A stretch of DNA of 64,000 nucleotides from an uncultured Lachnospiraceae bacterium (GTDB lineage: Bacteria; Bacillota; Clostridia; Lachnospirales; Lachnospiraceae): the NCBI GenBank assembly GCA_944384025.1, contig CALWRS010000009.1, forward strand, positions 1-64,000, written 5' to 3'. The notes below the pieces were generated by a model, which was not told the origin of the DNA, ran no database searches, and saw only the letters and a program-made list of their open reading frames with translations. Below, one piece after another: positions 7,670 through 15,492 of this stretch (position 1 is the first letter of the stretch; every line of letters starts with the position of its first letter). Made by a program: the position numbers and the translations under genes.

Positions 7670-10360
7670 ATGAAAGAGCTTGCAAAAAATTATGACCCGA
7701 AGGATATCGAGGATCGCCTGTACGCGATGTGGCAAAAAAAGAAGTATTTCCATGCGAAGGTGAATCCTGAGAAAAAACCATATACGATTGTGATTCCCCC
7801 GCCAAACATTACCGGGCAGCTGCACATGGGACATGCGCTTGATAATACGCTTCAGGACATTTTAATTCGCTTCAAGCGGATGCAGGGCTACGAAGCGCTT
7901 TGGCTTCCTGGAACCGACCACGCGTCCATTGCCACGGAGGCAAAAATTGTAGAAGCCATGAACAAAGAAGGCGTTACCAAGGAAGATTTGGGGCGCGAGG
8001 GCTTTTTGGAGCGCGCGTGGGAGTGGAAGCGCCAGTACGGCGGACGGATTGTTTCGCAGTTAAAGAAGCTTGGCTCTTCGTGCGACTGGGATCGGGAGCG
8101 CTTTACGATGGACGAAGGCTGCAACCGGGCGGTGCGCGAAGTCTTTGTCAACCTGTACAACAAAGGGCTGATTTACCGCGGTAAGCGCATTATTAACTGG
8201 TGTCCGCATTGCCTGACGACGATTTCGGACGCGGAAGTAAATTACGAGGACCAGGCGGGACATTTCTGGCATTTGCGCTACCCGTATACCGATGGCAGCG
8301 GGTATATTGAAATGGCGACGACGCGGCCGGAGACGATGCTTGGCGATACGGCGGTTGCTGTAAATCCAAACGACGAGCGGTACCGCGACTTGATCGGAAA
8401 AACGGTGACGCTTCCGCTTGTGGGACGCGAAATTCCGGTTATTGCCGACGATTACGTAGATATGGAGTTTGGAACGGGCGTCGTTAAGATTACTCCCGCG
8501 CACGACCCGAACGACTTTGAGGTAGGACTGCGCCATAATTTGCCGGTTATTAACGTTTTGACGGAAGACGCAAAAATCGTTGCGGATTATCCAAAATATG
8601 CGGGAATGGATCGCTACGAAGCCAGAGAAGCGATTGTAGCGGACTTGCAGGCCTGCGGAGCGCTTACGGAAATTGAAGACTACAGCCACAACGTCGGAAC
8701 GTGCTATCGCTGCCGGACAACGGTAGAGCCCAGAGTTTCCATGCAATGGTTTGTAAAAATGGAGCCGCTTGCCGGCCCCGCTATTGACGCTGTGAAAACA
8801 GGGAAGACGAAGTTTGTTCCGGAGCACTTTGACAAGACATATTACCATTGGCTTGAGAATATTCGCGACTGGTGCATCAGCCGCCAGCTCTGGTGGGGAC
8901 ACCGCATCCCGGCGTTTTATTGCGATGATTGCAAAGAGATGGTCGTTACAAAAGAAGAGACGGCGGTTTGTCCAAAATGCGGCAAGCCTATGCGGCAGGA
9001 TCCGGATACGCTTGATACGTGGTTCAGTTCCGCGCTTTGGCCGTTTTCCACGCTTGGCTGGCCGGAGAAGACAGAGGATTTCGACTACTTTTATCCGACA
9101 AGCACACTTGTGACCGGCTACGATATTATTTTCTTCTGGGTTATCCGCATGATGTTTAGCGGCTTAGAGCACACAGGCAAAGTTCCGTTTGATACGGTAC
9201 TGATTCACGGACTCGTTCGGGATTCGCAGGGCCGCAAAATGAGCAAGTCGCTTGGAAACGGGATCGACCCGCTAGAAGTCATTGACCGCTACGGCGCAGA
9301 TGCGCTTCGCTTTACGTTAATTACCGGAAACGCGCCCGGAAACGATATGCGTTTTTACTGGGAGCGAATTGAAGCCAGCCGAAACTTTGCAAATAAAGTT
9401 TGGAATGCCAGCCGGTTTATTATGATGCATATGGATAAGCTTTCGACCGAGAACCCAAGCGTCTTTGAAGAAATGCGGCAGGGTTCGTACGGCGAGCTTA
9501 CAAACGCGGATAAGTGGATTTTATCGAGAGCAAACAAAGTCGTTTCAGCTGTAACGGAAAATATGGAGCGGTTTGAACTGGGGATTGCGGCAGGGAAAAT
9601 TTACGACTTCATCTGGGAAGAGTTCTGCGACTGGTATATTGAAATGGTGAAGCCGCGCCTGTACGCAGACGCCGCCGCCGACAAAAAAGCGGCAATCTGG
9701 ACGCTGCAAAACGTATTAACGACAGCGCTTAAGCTGCTGCATCCGTTTATGCCTTTTGTTACCGAAGAAATTTACCGAACGCTTAAGGAGGCGGACGGAA
9801 GCTTTACCGAAGACACTTCGATTATGATTTCCGCATGGCCGCAAAGCGTGCCGGAGCTTGATTTTTCGGGCGAGGAGGAAGCCGTAGAGCTGATTCGCAC
9901 CGCAGTTACGGCGATGCGCGCTCTGCGCACGGAAATGAACGTTCCCCCTTCGCGCAAGGCGACCGTATATGTCGTTTCCGAATCAGCAGAGCTTTTGGAC
10001 GCGTTTGCTTCCGGCAAATCGTTCTTTGCTTCTTTGGGAGGAGCAAGCGAAGTAGTGCTTCAGAAAAACAGAGACGGCATCGACCCAGAGGCCGTATCGG
10101 TCGTAATTCCAAACGCTACGATTTACATTCCTTTTGCGGACCTTGTAGATATTGAAAAAGAGCTGGAGCGTTTGCAAAAAGAAAAAACGCGTCTGGAAGG
10201 CGAATTAAAGCGCGTACAGGGACTTCTTTCCAACGAGAACTTTGTAAAGAAGGCGCCGGAGGCGAAGCTTGCCGAAGAAAGAGCGAAACTTGACAAATAC
10301 ACGGCGATGATGAGCCAAGTAGAAGAGCGCTTAAAGAGCATGGAGCTTCACCGGCACTAA
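7670..10360 (+). CDS. valS: Valyl-tRNA synthetase
   Basis: ValS charges tRNA-Val with valine using ATP and edits mischarged threonine. The 896-residue length is normal. The class I HIGH motif appears as HMGH (52-55) within [16 protein letters not shown], and KMSKS is at 523-527. A Zn-type knuckle (CDDCKEM...CPKCGKPM) lies between them, and the last ~70 residues form the coiled-coil tRNA-binding arm. ATG 7670 follows CCGGAGGC. It stands alone with its own promoter after the lipoprotein gene, and no T-box is visible upstream. Identification is certain. Confidence 0.98.
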   Translation: MKELAKNYDPKDIEDRLYAMWQKKKYFHAKVNPEKKPYTIVIPPPNITGQLHMGHALDNTLQDILIRFKRMQGYEALWLPGTDHASIATEAKIVEAMNKEGVTKEDLGREGFLERAWEWKRQYGGRIVSQLKKLGSSCDWDRERFTMDEGCNRAVREVFVNLYNKGLIYRGKRIINWCPHCLTTISDAEVNYEDQAGHFWHLRYPYTDGSGYIEMATTRPETMLGDTAVAVNPNDERYRDLIGKTVTLPLVGREIPVIADDYVDMEFGTGVVKITPAHDPNDFEVGLRHNLPVINVLTEDAKIVADYPKYAGMDRYEAREAIVADLQACGALTEIEDYSHNVGTCYRCRTTVEPRVSMQWFVKMEPLAGPAIDAVKTGKTKFVPEHFDKTYYHWLENIRDWCISRQLWWGHRIPAFYCDDCKEMVVTKEETAVCPKCGKPMRQDPDTLDTWFSSALWPFSTLGWPEKTEDFDYFYPTSTLVTGYDIIFFWVIRMMFSGLEHTGKVPFDTVLIHGLVRDSQGRKMSKSLGNGIDPLEVIDRYGADALRFTLITGNAPGNDMRFYWERIEASRNFANKVWNASRFIMMHMDKLSTENPSVFEEMRQGSYGELTNADKWILSRANKVVSAVTENMERFELGIAAGKIYDFIWEEFCDWYIEMVKPRLYADAAADKKAAIWTLQNVLTTALKLLHPFMPFVTEEIYRTLKEADGSFTEDTSIMISAWPQSVPELDFSGEEEAVELIRTAVTAMRALRTEMNVPPSRKATVYVVSESAELLDAFASGKSFFASLGGASEVVLQKNRDGIDPEAVSVVIPNATIYIPFADLVDIEKELERLQKEKTRLEGELKRVQGLLSNENFVKKAPEAKLAEERAKLDKYTAMMSQVEERLKSMELHRH

Positions 10361-10434
10361 ACGCGTCCGGAAGCAGAATTTTTCGTTTCTCGACAGGATG
10401 CGCAAAGGAAGTTTTTCAAGTGGGAAAAAGTTAC

Positions 10435-10463
10435 TTGATTTTTACAAAGGGGCTCGTTATGAT
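10435..10463 (+). promoter_or_regulatory. Sigma-A promoter of small ORF/TPR pair
   Basis: TTGATT (10435-10440) and TATGAT (10458-10463) with a 17-base spacer, 56 bases before the TTG start of the small gene. No clear terminator was found between valS and this promoter. Confidence 0.6.
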
Positions 10464-10519
10464 AGAAACGCAGATTCCTGCGGGCGGGTCCTGCATTAGG
10501 GACAGAGAGGTATCCGATT

Positions 10520-10657
10520 TTGATTAATTTTGATGAGGAAATTGCAAAATTCAGCCCAAGCCTGGAAATTAGTCAGGCGGAAGAGGCTATTATGAGCCGC
10601 GAAATTGTAGACGTTGCGGACATTATAGAAAAGATTTTACAGGAGAAGAAGCAATGA
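10520..10657 (+). CDS. 45-residue acidic small protein
   Basis: The frame begins at TTG 10520 about seven bases after GAGAGG. It runs 45 codons and ends in TGA that overlaps the ATG of the next gene (ATGA), the usual sign of translational coupling. The product (INFDEEIAKFSPSLEISQ...) is acidic and helical with no cysteine, signal or membrane span. I do not recognise it. It may be a partner or regulator of the zinc-ribbon/TPR protein, or a leader that controls its translation. The start codon is the weak point; the coupling overlap and promoter placement are the support. Confidence 0.6.
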   Translation: MINFDEEIAKFSPSLEISQAEEAIMSREIVDVADIIEKILQEKKQ

Positions 10658-12105
10658 TTTGTCCAAAATGCGGCGCGAATATGACGCTGAAAAAAGGGAC
10701 ATGCGCAAAGTGCGGCTACGACATAGAAGTAAACCAGAAGACGCGCAAGATCTCCTGCTACTTTTACAACCAAGGTCTGGCAAAAGCAAAAGTACGGGAT
10801 CTTTCGGGCGCGGTCGATATGCTAAACCGCGCGCTTAAGATGAGCAAAAAAAACGTGGACGCCAGAAACCTGCTCGGACTTGTCTACTTTGAGATGGGCG
10901 AGACAGTTAAAGCGCTTCACGAATGGATTATTAGTAAGAGCTATTTGCAGGGAAACAACCCTGCGGAGCGATATCTAAACATCTTGCAAAGCAATCCGAC
11001 AAAGCTGGATAATCTAAACGGAGCCATCCGGAAATACAACTCCGCGCTTGACCTTGCACAGCACGAAGGAACGGACTTAGCGCTTATACAGCTTAAAAAA
11101 GCGGTTTCTCTAAATCCGAAATTCATTCGGGCGTGGCAGCTGCTTGCACTTTTGTATATGTGCTCCGGCGAGTACGAATACGCCAGAAAGTGCATCAAGC
11201 GCACGCTTGCTATTGACATTGCGAACACGACTTCCATCCGCTACTTAAAAGAAATTCGGGATTTAAGCCGCCAGGGAAAGCAAATAAAACTGCTTGATAC
11301 GCAGACAAACGGGCAAATTCCCGTAGAACTTGAAGACAAGAGCGGAAAGGACAAAACAGGCATTTTTCCTGTGTTTCGTTACGAAGAGGACAAGCCGGAT
11401 TACCGTATTTTCTTAAGCTTAGTGCTGGGTGTTTTTCTGGGGATTTTAGTTGTATTCTTTATGGTTGTTCCGGGCGTACGCTCCGGAATGCGAAACGAGT
11501 TTAAAGCAACGCAGGCCCAGTACGCGGAAGAGCTTTCGGGCTACTTGTCGGATATTGACTCATTGGAAAAGGAAAACCAGTCGCTGCAGTCCAAAATTGA
11601 GCTGCAGGAAATCGACTTGGAGTCGCTAAATACGGAGATGGAAGAGCTTAGCAACCGCGTAGGCGGCGTAAATATGTTCCGTCTGATTTCGTATTATTTG
11701 CAGCTTCAGGAAGAAGAAAGTGCGTCCCGCATGCAAATCTACATTTTGCAAAAGCGCATCAACGCTGTTTCGCAGGAAGAATTAAGCGTAGCGGCGGCGA
11801 AGGAAATTTACGACCGGATTTTGGAAGCTTACCCGGACGTAATGACCGTAACGATGACCAGTACCGAGCTGTTTGAGCACGGTCTTACTTTGTACGAGGC
11901 AGACAATTACGAAGAAGCGCTGGAAATTTTCCTTTACTCTTACGAAAAATCCGCGGATAACGAAAGAAACCTTTATTATCTGGCGCGAACGTATCATTTG
12001 CTTGGACAGAAAGAGGAAGCGCTCCGCACGTATAACGAATATATGGAGCGGTTCCCGGAAGGACAATATTACGACGCTGTTTACGAGTTTGCGGCGGAAC
12101 TGTAA
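10654..12105 (+). CDS. Zinc-ribbon TPR membrane protein
   Basis: This 483-residue protein starts with a zinc ribbon (Cys3, Cys6, Cys17, Cys20). A cytosolic TPR region (about 35-215) follows, then one membrane span (about 252-274), a coiled coil (about 285-350), and further TPR-like helices to the C-terminus (about 385-480). The topology suggests TPR modules on both sides of the membrane, joined by a single span and an external coiled coil. A zinc ribbon/TPR sensor or scaffold is likely, but the pathway is unknown. ATG 10654 follows AGGAGAAG and overlaps the stop of the 45-codon gene. A strong terminator follows and separates it from spoIIA. Confidence 0.8.
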   Translation: MICPKCGANMTLKKGTCAKCGYDIEVNQKTRKISCYFYNQGLAKAKVRDLSGAVDMLNRALKMSKKNVDARNLLGLVYFEMGETVKALHEWIISKSYLQGNNPAERYLNILQSNPTKLDNLNGAIRKYNSALDLAQHEGTDLALIQLKKAVSLNPKFIRAWQLLALLYMCSGEYEYARKCIKRTLAIDIANTTSIRYLKEIRDLSRQGKQIKLLDTQTNGQIPVELEDKSGKDKTGIFPVFRYEEDKPDYRIFLSLVLGVFLGILVVFFMVVPGVRSGMRNEFKATQAQYAEELSGYLSDIDSLEKENQSLQSKIELQEIDLESLNTEMEELSNRVGGVNMFRLISYYLQLQEEESASRMQIYILQKRINAVSQEELSVAAAKEIYDRILEAYPDVMTVTMTSTELFEHGLTLYEADNYEEALEIFLYSYEKSADNERNLYYLARTYHLLGQKEEALRTYNEYMERFPEGQYYDAVYEFAAEL

Positions 12106-12122
12106 AAAAAGAGAATGCATAC

Positions 12123-12160
12123 AAAAGAGAGATTTCCAAAATTTGGAGATCTCTCTTTTT
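12123..12160 (+). terminator. Rho-independent terminator before spoIIA
   Basis: AAAAGAGAGA (12123-12132) pairs with TCTCTCTTTT (12150-12159). An inner TCCAAA/TTTGGA stem extends the hairpin, which ends in a T run. A weaker outer pairing GCATAC/GTATGC flanks it. Confidence 0.85.
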
Positions 12161-12222
12161 GCGTGTATGCCCGGAGGCGCACGCATCAAAAATTAGGGCT
12201 TGCAGGCAGGAAAGGAGAGGAA

Positions 12223-12543
12223 ATGGGCAAGGAAAAACATCCGGCGCAGTATACGGTAAAAAACCGCACTTTGTATGTTGCGCTGCAGGAGGATCTGGAT
12301 CAGCACAATGTAGATCGGATTCGTCAGCGTTTGGACGCGCTGATTGACGAGTGCGGGAGTAATGAAATCATTTTTGATTTCAGCAAAGTCAACTTTATGG
12401 ACAGCTCCGGCATTGGCATGATTATGGGGCGCTATCGGCGGATGATGCTGTTAAACGGTACGGTGCGGGCGGTTGGCATCCATCCGGGAATCGAGCGCAT
12501 TATCAAGTATTCCGGATTGTACCAGATTTTAGGAAACGTGTAA
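12223..12543 (+). CDS. spoIIAA: Anti-sigma F factor antagonist
   Basis: SpoIIAA is the STAS-domain protein whose dephosphorylated form releases sigma F from SpoIIAB in the forespore. The 106-residue length is close to normal. The phosphorylation-site segment FMDSSGIGMIMGRY (about residues 52-65) carries the conserved serine. ATG 12223 follows GGAGAGGAA; an upstream in-frame extension to 12115 runs through the terminator hairpin and is rejected. It is the first gene of spoIIAA-spoIIAB-sigF. I could not identify a convincing sigma-H promoter in the ~60 bases between the terminator and the start. Confidence 0.95.
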   Translation: MGKEKHPAQYTVKNRTLYVALQEDLDQHNVDRIRQRLDALIDECGSNEIIFDFSKVNFMDSSGIGMIMGRYRRMMLLNGTVRAVGIHPGIERIIKYSGLYQILGNV

Positions 12544-12556
12544 GGAGGAACGCGAT

Positions 12557-13000
12557 ATGGAAGAGAGGATATTACATAACCATGAAAACGAGGTGACGCT
12601 TCGTTTTCCGGCGCTTTCAAGAAACGAGAGTTTCGCGCGAATGGTGGCGGCTGCGTTTGTGACAACGCTAGACCCTACGATTGAAGCGCTCTCGGATTTA
12701 AAGACGGCGATTTCCGAGGCGGTCACTAATGCGATTATTCACGGTTATGAGCGAAAACCGGGGGAGATACGCATGTACCTTGCGCTAAGCGAGCAGACGG
12801 TTTATGTGGAAATCGAAGACTACGGAGAGGGAATTGCGGACATTGCAAAGGCCAGAGAGCCGATGTTTACAACGAAGCCGGAGCAGGAGCGCTCCGGAAT
12901 GGGCTTTTCTTTTATGGAGGCGTTTATGGACTCGCTGGAAGTAATTTCCGAAGTAGGCAAGGGAACGCTTGTGCGTATGAAAAAAACGATTCGCGCGTAG
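12557..13000 (+). CDS. spoIIAB: Anti-sigma F factor / serine kinase
   Basis: SpoIIAB binds and inhibits sigma F and phosphorylates SpoIIAA. The 147-residue sequence has the GHKL ATPase boxes: N box ISEAVTNAIIHGYE (about 54-67), G1 box EDYGEGIADI (about 91-100) and G2 box SGMGFSFMEAF (about 113-123). It starts at ATG 12557 behind TAAGGAGG, 13 bases after spoIIAA, and is followed closely by sigF, the standard order. Confidence 0.96.
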   Translation: MEERILHNHENEVTLRFPALSRNESFARMVAAAFVTTLDPTIEALSDLKTAISEAVTNAIIHGYERKPGEIRMYLALSEQTVYVEIEDYGEGIADIAKAREPMFTTKPEQERSGMGFSFMEAFMDSLEVISEVGKGTLVRMKKTIRA

Positions 13001-13015
13001 GAGAGGGATGGAAGA

Positions 13016-13735
13016 TTGGACGTTGGCGCAAAGATTTTACAGGCGAGAAACGGAGATCCAAAAGCGAGAGAACAGCTGATATGTGAAAACGCAGGACTTG
13101 TTTACAGCATCGTAAAGCGGTTTTTAGGAAGAGGACAGGAAATGGAGGACCTGGTTCAGATTGGAAACATCGGCCTGATTAAGGCGATTGACAATTTCGA
13201 CCTGTCGTTTGACGTTCGCTTTTCTACGTACGCGGTTCCGATGATTGTAGGAGAAATCAAGCGCTTTTTACGAGACGACGGGATGATTAAGGTTAGCCGG
13301 ACTATTAAGGAAAACGCAAGGAAAATATACCGCTTGAAAGAGGAAATTGAAAACAGCGAAGGGAGGGAGGCGGCGCTTGCCGAACTGGCCACGCGGCTAT
13401 CGCTTTCGTACGAGGACGCCGCCACCGCCGTATCCGCCTGCTCGGAAGTCGAATCGCTAAATCAAACCGTTTGCAGCGGCACAGACGGAAAAGAGCAGTG
13501 TTTGCTGGACCGTATTGAGCAGTCCGGGCAGTTTGATGAAGAAATTTTGTCGAAAATGGCGCTCTCGGAGGCGATTGCTTCGCTTAGCGAGCGGGAGAGA
13601 TTGATTATCATTCGCCGCTATTTTGAAGAAAAGACACAAACGGAAATCGCAAAAGAGCTTGGCGTTTCCCAAGTGCAAATCTCCCGGCTGGAAAAGAAAA
13701 TTCTAGGCAATATGCGTCGTATTTTAACAGGATAA
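13016..13735 (+). CDS. sigF: RNA polymerase sigma-F factor
   Basis: This is the forespore-specific sigma factor (spoIIAC). The 239-residue protein has region 2 (EDLVQIGNIGLIKAIDNFD...FSTYAVPMIVGEIKRFLRDD), region 3, and a region 4 helix-turn-helix ending in QTEIAKELGVSQVQISRLEK. Translation probably starts at TTG 13016, nine bases after GGAGAGGG; a nearby ATG at 13008 is in a different frame. It directly follows spoIIAB and is the last gene of the spoIIA operon. A 38-codon gene and spoVAA come next. Confidence 0.96.
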   Translation: MDVGAKILQARNGDPKAREQLICENAGLVYSIVKRFLGRGQEMEDLVQIGNIGLIKAIDNFDLSFDVRFSTYAVPMIVGEIKRFLRDDGMIKVSRTIKENARKIYRLKEEIENSEGREAALAELATRLSLSYEDAATAVSACSEVESLNQTVCSGTDGKEQCLLDRIEQSGQFDEEILSKMALSEAIASLSERERLIIIRRYFEEKTQTEIAKELGVSQVQISRLEKKILGNMRRILTG

Positions 13736-13805
13736 AAAAAGCGCATAAAACAAGAGAAACGGGAGACGCTATTTCCAAAACAAGAGGACAAAGGAGGAAT
13801 CGATT

Positions 13806-13922
13806 ATGAAGACAAAATGGATTATTTTCAGTCTTTGCGTGCTAGCGGCAGGCATTGCCGCGCTTTGCTACCTGTATTTCTTCCAGCAGGCGCCGCAGAT
13901 GATCGAGGGAGTGTTGATTTGA
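13806..13922 (+). CDS. 38-residue sporulation-linked membrane peptide
   Basis: ATG 13806 follows AAAGGAGGAATCG closely, and the 38-codon frame ends in TGA overlapping the spoVAA start (TGATG). The product is essentially one membrane helix (IIFSLCVLAAGIAALCYLYF) with a Lys-rich N-terminus and a short tail. The strong ribosome binding site and stop/start overlap argue that it is a real gene translated with spoVAA. I do not recognise a family. A small partner of the SpoVA channel in the spore inner membrane is a reasonable inference, not shown. Confidence 0.65.
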   Translation: MKTKWIIFSLCVLAAGIAALCYLYFFQQAPQMIEGVLI

Positions 13923-14533
13923 TGAAAGAAGTTACGGTGATGGTTCCTCAGATTGTCCGGGTCAAAAAAAAGAAGGTGCTTTTGCAGGACATTGTGCGGA
14001 TTACTGGTGACGACAAAGCGCTTGTTAAGCGACTGCTCTCCGGCGTGTTTTATCAATTTCCAAAGGAGCAGGCGCAGAAAAAAGTTTTTACCGCATGGAA
14101 ACTCGTGGAGATTCTTACGCGGCTGGAGCCGGGCATAACGGTTAACGTCCTTGGCGAAGCGTCGTTTATTGTCGAGTATCTGCCGCCCGGAAAGAGCGCG
14201 GGAGGGCAATGGTGGAAGGCAGCGTTTGTGTGTATGGCGGTATTTTTTGGCGGCGCGTTTTCGATTATGACGTTTAATCAGGACGTAGACGTCGCGAAGG
14301 TGTTCGCGCTTTTGTATGGGCTGGCTGGTTACAGGGAGAAGCCGGGAATCCCGTTTATGGAGATTGGCTACAGCGTTGGGCTGGCCGTTGGGATTATCGT
14401 GTTTTTTAACCACTTTAGCCGCCTGCGGCTAGACGCCGATCCGACGCCTCTTGAGGTGCAGATGCGGACGTACGAAAAAGAGGTCAACGAGGCAATTATG
14501 GAAAATGCGGACCGCGAAGGAAAGGTTGATTGA
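13922..14533 (+). CDS. spoVAA: Stage V sporulation protein AA
   Basis: SpoVAA belongs to the SpoVA machinery that moves Ca-dipicolinate into the forespore. The 203-residue product has a soluble N-terminal domain (VTVMVPQIVRVKKKKVLLQD...) followed by two membrane spans (about 97-120 and 140-170), typical of the family. The ATG at 13922 overlaps the TGA of the upstream 38-codon gene, and its own TGA overlaps the spoVAB start. Confidence 0.9.
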   Translation: MKEVTVMVPQIVRVKKKKVLLQDIVRITGDDKALVKRLLSGVFYQFPKEQAQKKVFTAWKLVEILTRLEPGITVNVLGEASFIVEYLPPGKSAGGQWWKAAFVCMAVFFGGAFSIMTFNQDVDVAKVFALLYGLAGYREKPGIPFMEIGYSVGLAVGIIVFFNHFSRLRLDADPTPLEVQMRTYEKEVNEAIMENADREGKVD

Positions 14534-14955
14534 TGGGAGATGCGCTTCGCGACGCGCTTGTCGCTTTGCTTGGGTTTTGCGGGGGAGCGATTGTTGCAGG
14601 AGGGTATATTGCGCTTGTCGTTAAAGTCGGCGTGATTACGCGCATGACGGCGCGAACGAAAACGGGCGGCTGCAGCCGGTTGTACGAGGATGTTCTTGTT
14701 ATCGGAGCTGTGCTTGGATGTCTGTATTCGATCTTTTCGTGGAGGATTCCCGGGAAATGGCTGTTTTTAGCGCCGTATGGCGCATTCGCGGGCATTTTTA
14801 CGGGCTGTTTGGCGATTGCTCTAGCGGAGATTGTGAATGCGTTCCCTATCTTTTCAAGGCGCATTCGGCTAAAAAGAGGGCTGCCGTGGATTGTGACGGC
14901 GCTGGCGCTTGGGAAGCTTACAGGGTCTTTGCTTCAGTTTCTTTCGGGCGCGTAA
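14533..14955 (+). CDS. spoVAB: Stage V sporulation protein AB
   Basis: A 140-residue multi-spanning membrane protein with about four hydrophobic segments and the SpoVAB-type N-terminus (FCGGAIVAGGYIALVVKVG) and middle (SWRIPGKWLFLAPYGAFAGIF). It is part of the dipicolinate transport apparatus in the forespore inner membrane. ATG 14533 overlaps the spoVAA stop (TGATG) behind GGAAAGG. A 39-base gap leads to spoVAC. Confidence 0.9.
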   Translation: MGDALRDALVALLGFCGGAIVAGGYIALVVKVGVITRMTARTKTGGCSRLYEDVLVIGAVLGCLYSIFSWRIPGKWLFLAPYGAFAGIFTGCLAIALAEIVNAFPIFSRRIRLKRGLPWIVTALALGKLTGSLLQFLSGA

Positions 14956-14994
14956 CAAGTTTTCAGGGACGATGGTTCGGAAAAGAGGTTTGTA

Positions 14995-15492
14995 ATGAAG
15001 GAACAAGTAACAATCAAGCAGGTTTTGGAAGCAGCGGATGAGACCGAGCGGAAAGAAAAGTACAATCAATACGTAAAGCAGACGACGCCGACGTTTTCGC
15101 GCCTTGCAAATACTGCCCGCGCTTTTTTGGTAGGAGGAGGGATTTGCCTGCTTGGCGAAGGATGCAATCAGCTGTTTCAGAGCTTTTCATTGGATGAAAA
15201 AACGGCAAGCTACTGGACGACGCTGGTGTTAGTAGCTGCCGCTGTTTTGCTTACGGGGCTTGGCTGGTACGCGAAGCTTGCTAAGTTTGCCGGAGCCGGC
15301 TCGGTCGTCCCGATAACGGGCTTTGCCAACTCTGTTGCGTCTCCGGCCGTGGAATTTCGCGCGGAGGGGCAAGTGTTTGGCATCGGCTGCAAAATCTTTA
15401 CGATTGCCGGTCCGGTCATTTTATACGGCGTGTTTGCAAGCTGTTTTTTGGGACTGCTTTACTGGCTGGCGGGAGTTATCGGTCTTTTGTAA
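14995..15492 (+). CDS. spoVAC: Stage V sporulation protein AC
   Basis: SpoVAC is the mechanosensitive membrane component of the SpoVA system. The 165-residue product has the family signature KFAGAGSVVPITGFANSV (about 98-115) and four membrane segments. Its stop codon (15490-15492) directly abuts the stop of a convergent glycosyltransferase-like gene, so there is no room for a terminator between them and spoVAD does not follow as usual. Confidence 0.95.
   Translation: MKEQVTIKQVLEAADETERKEKYNQYVKQTTPTFSRLANTARAFLVGGGICLLGEGCNQLFQSFSLDEKTASYWTTLVLVAAAVLLTGLGWYAKLAKFAGAGSVVPITGFANSVASPAVEFRAEGQVFGIGCKIFTIAGPVILYGVFASCFLGLLYWLAGVIGLL

Noticed and set aside
8060-8902. 280-codon minus-strand frame within valS
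   Set aside because: It is fully antisense to valS with no start signal and shadow-type composition.
12115-12222. N-terminal extension of SpoIIAA
   Set aside because: The extension would be translated through the terminator hairpin. ATG 12223 has a proper ribosome binding site and gives normal SpoIIAA length.
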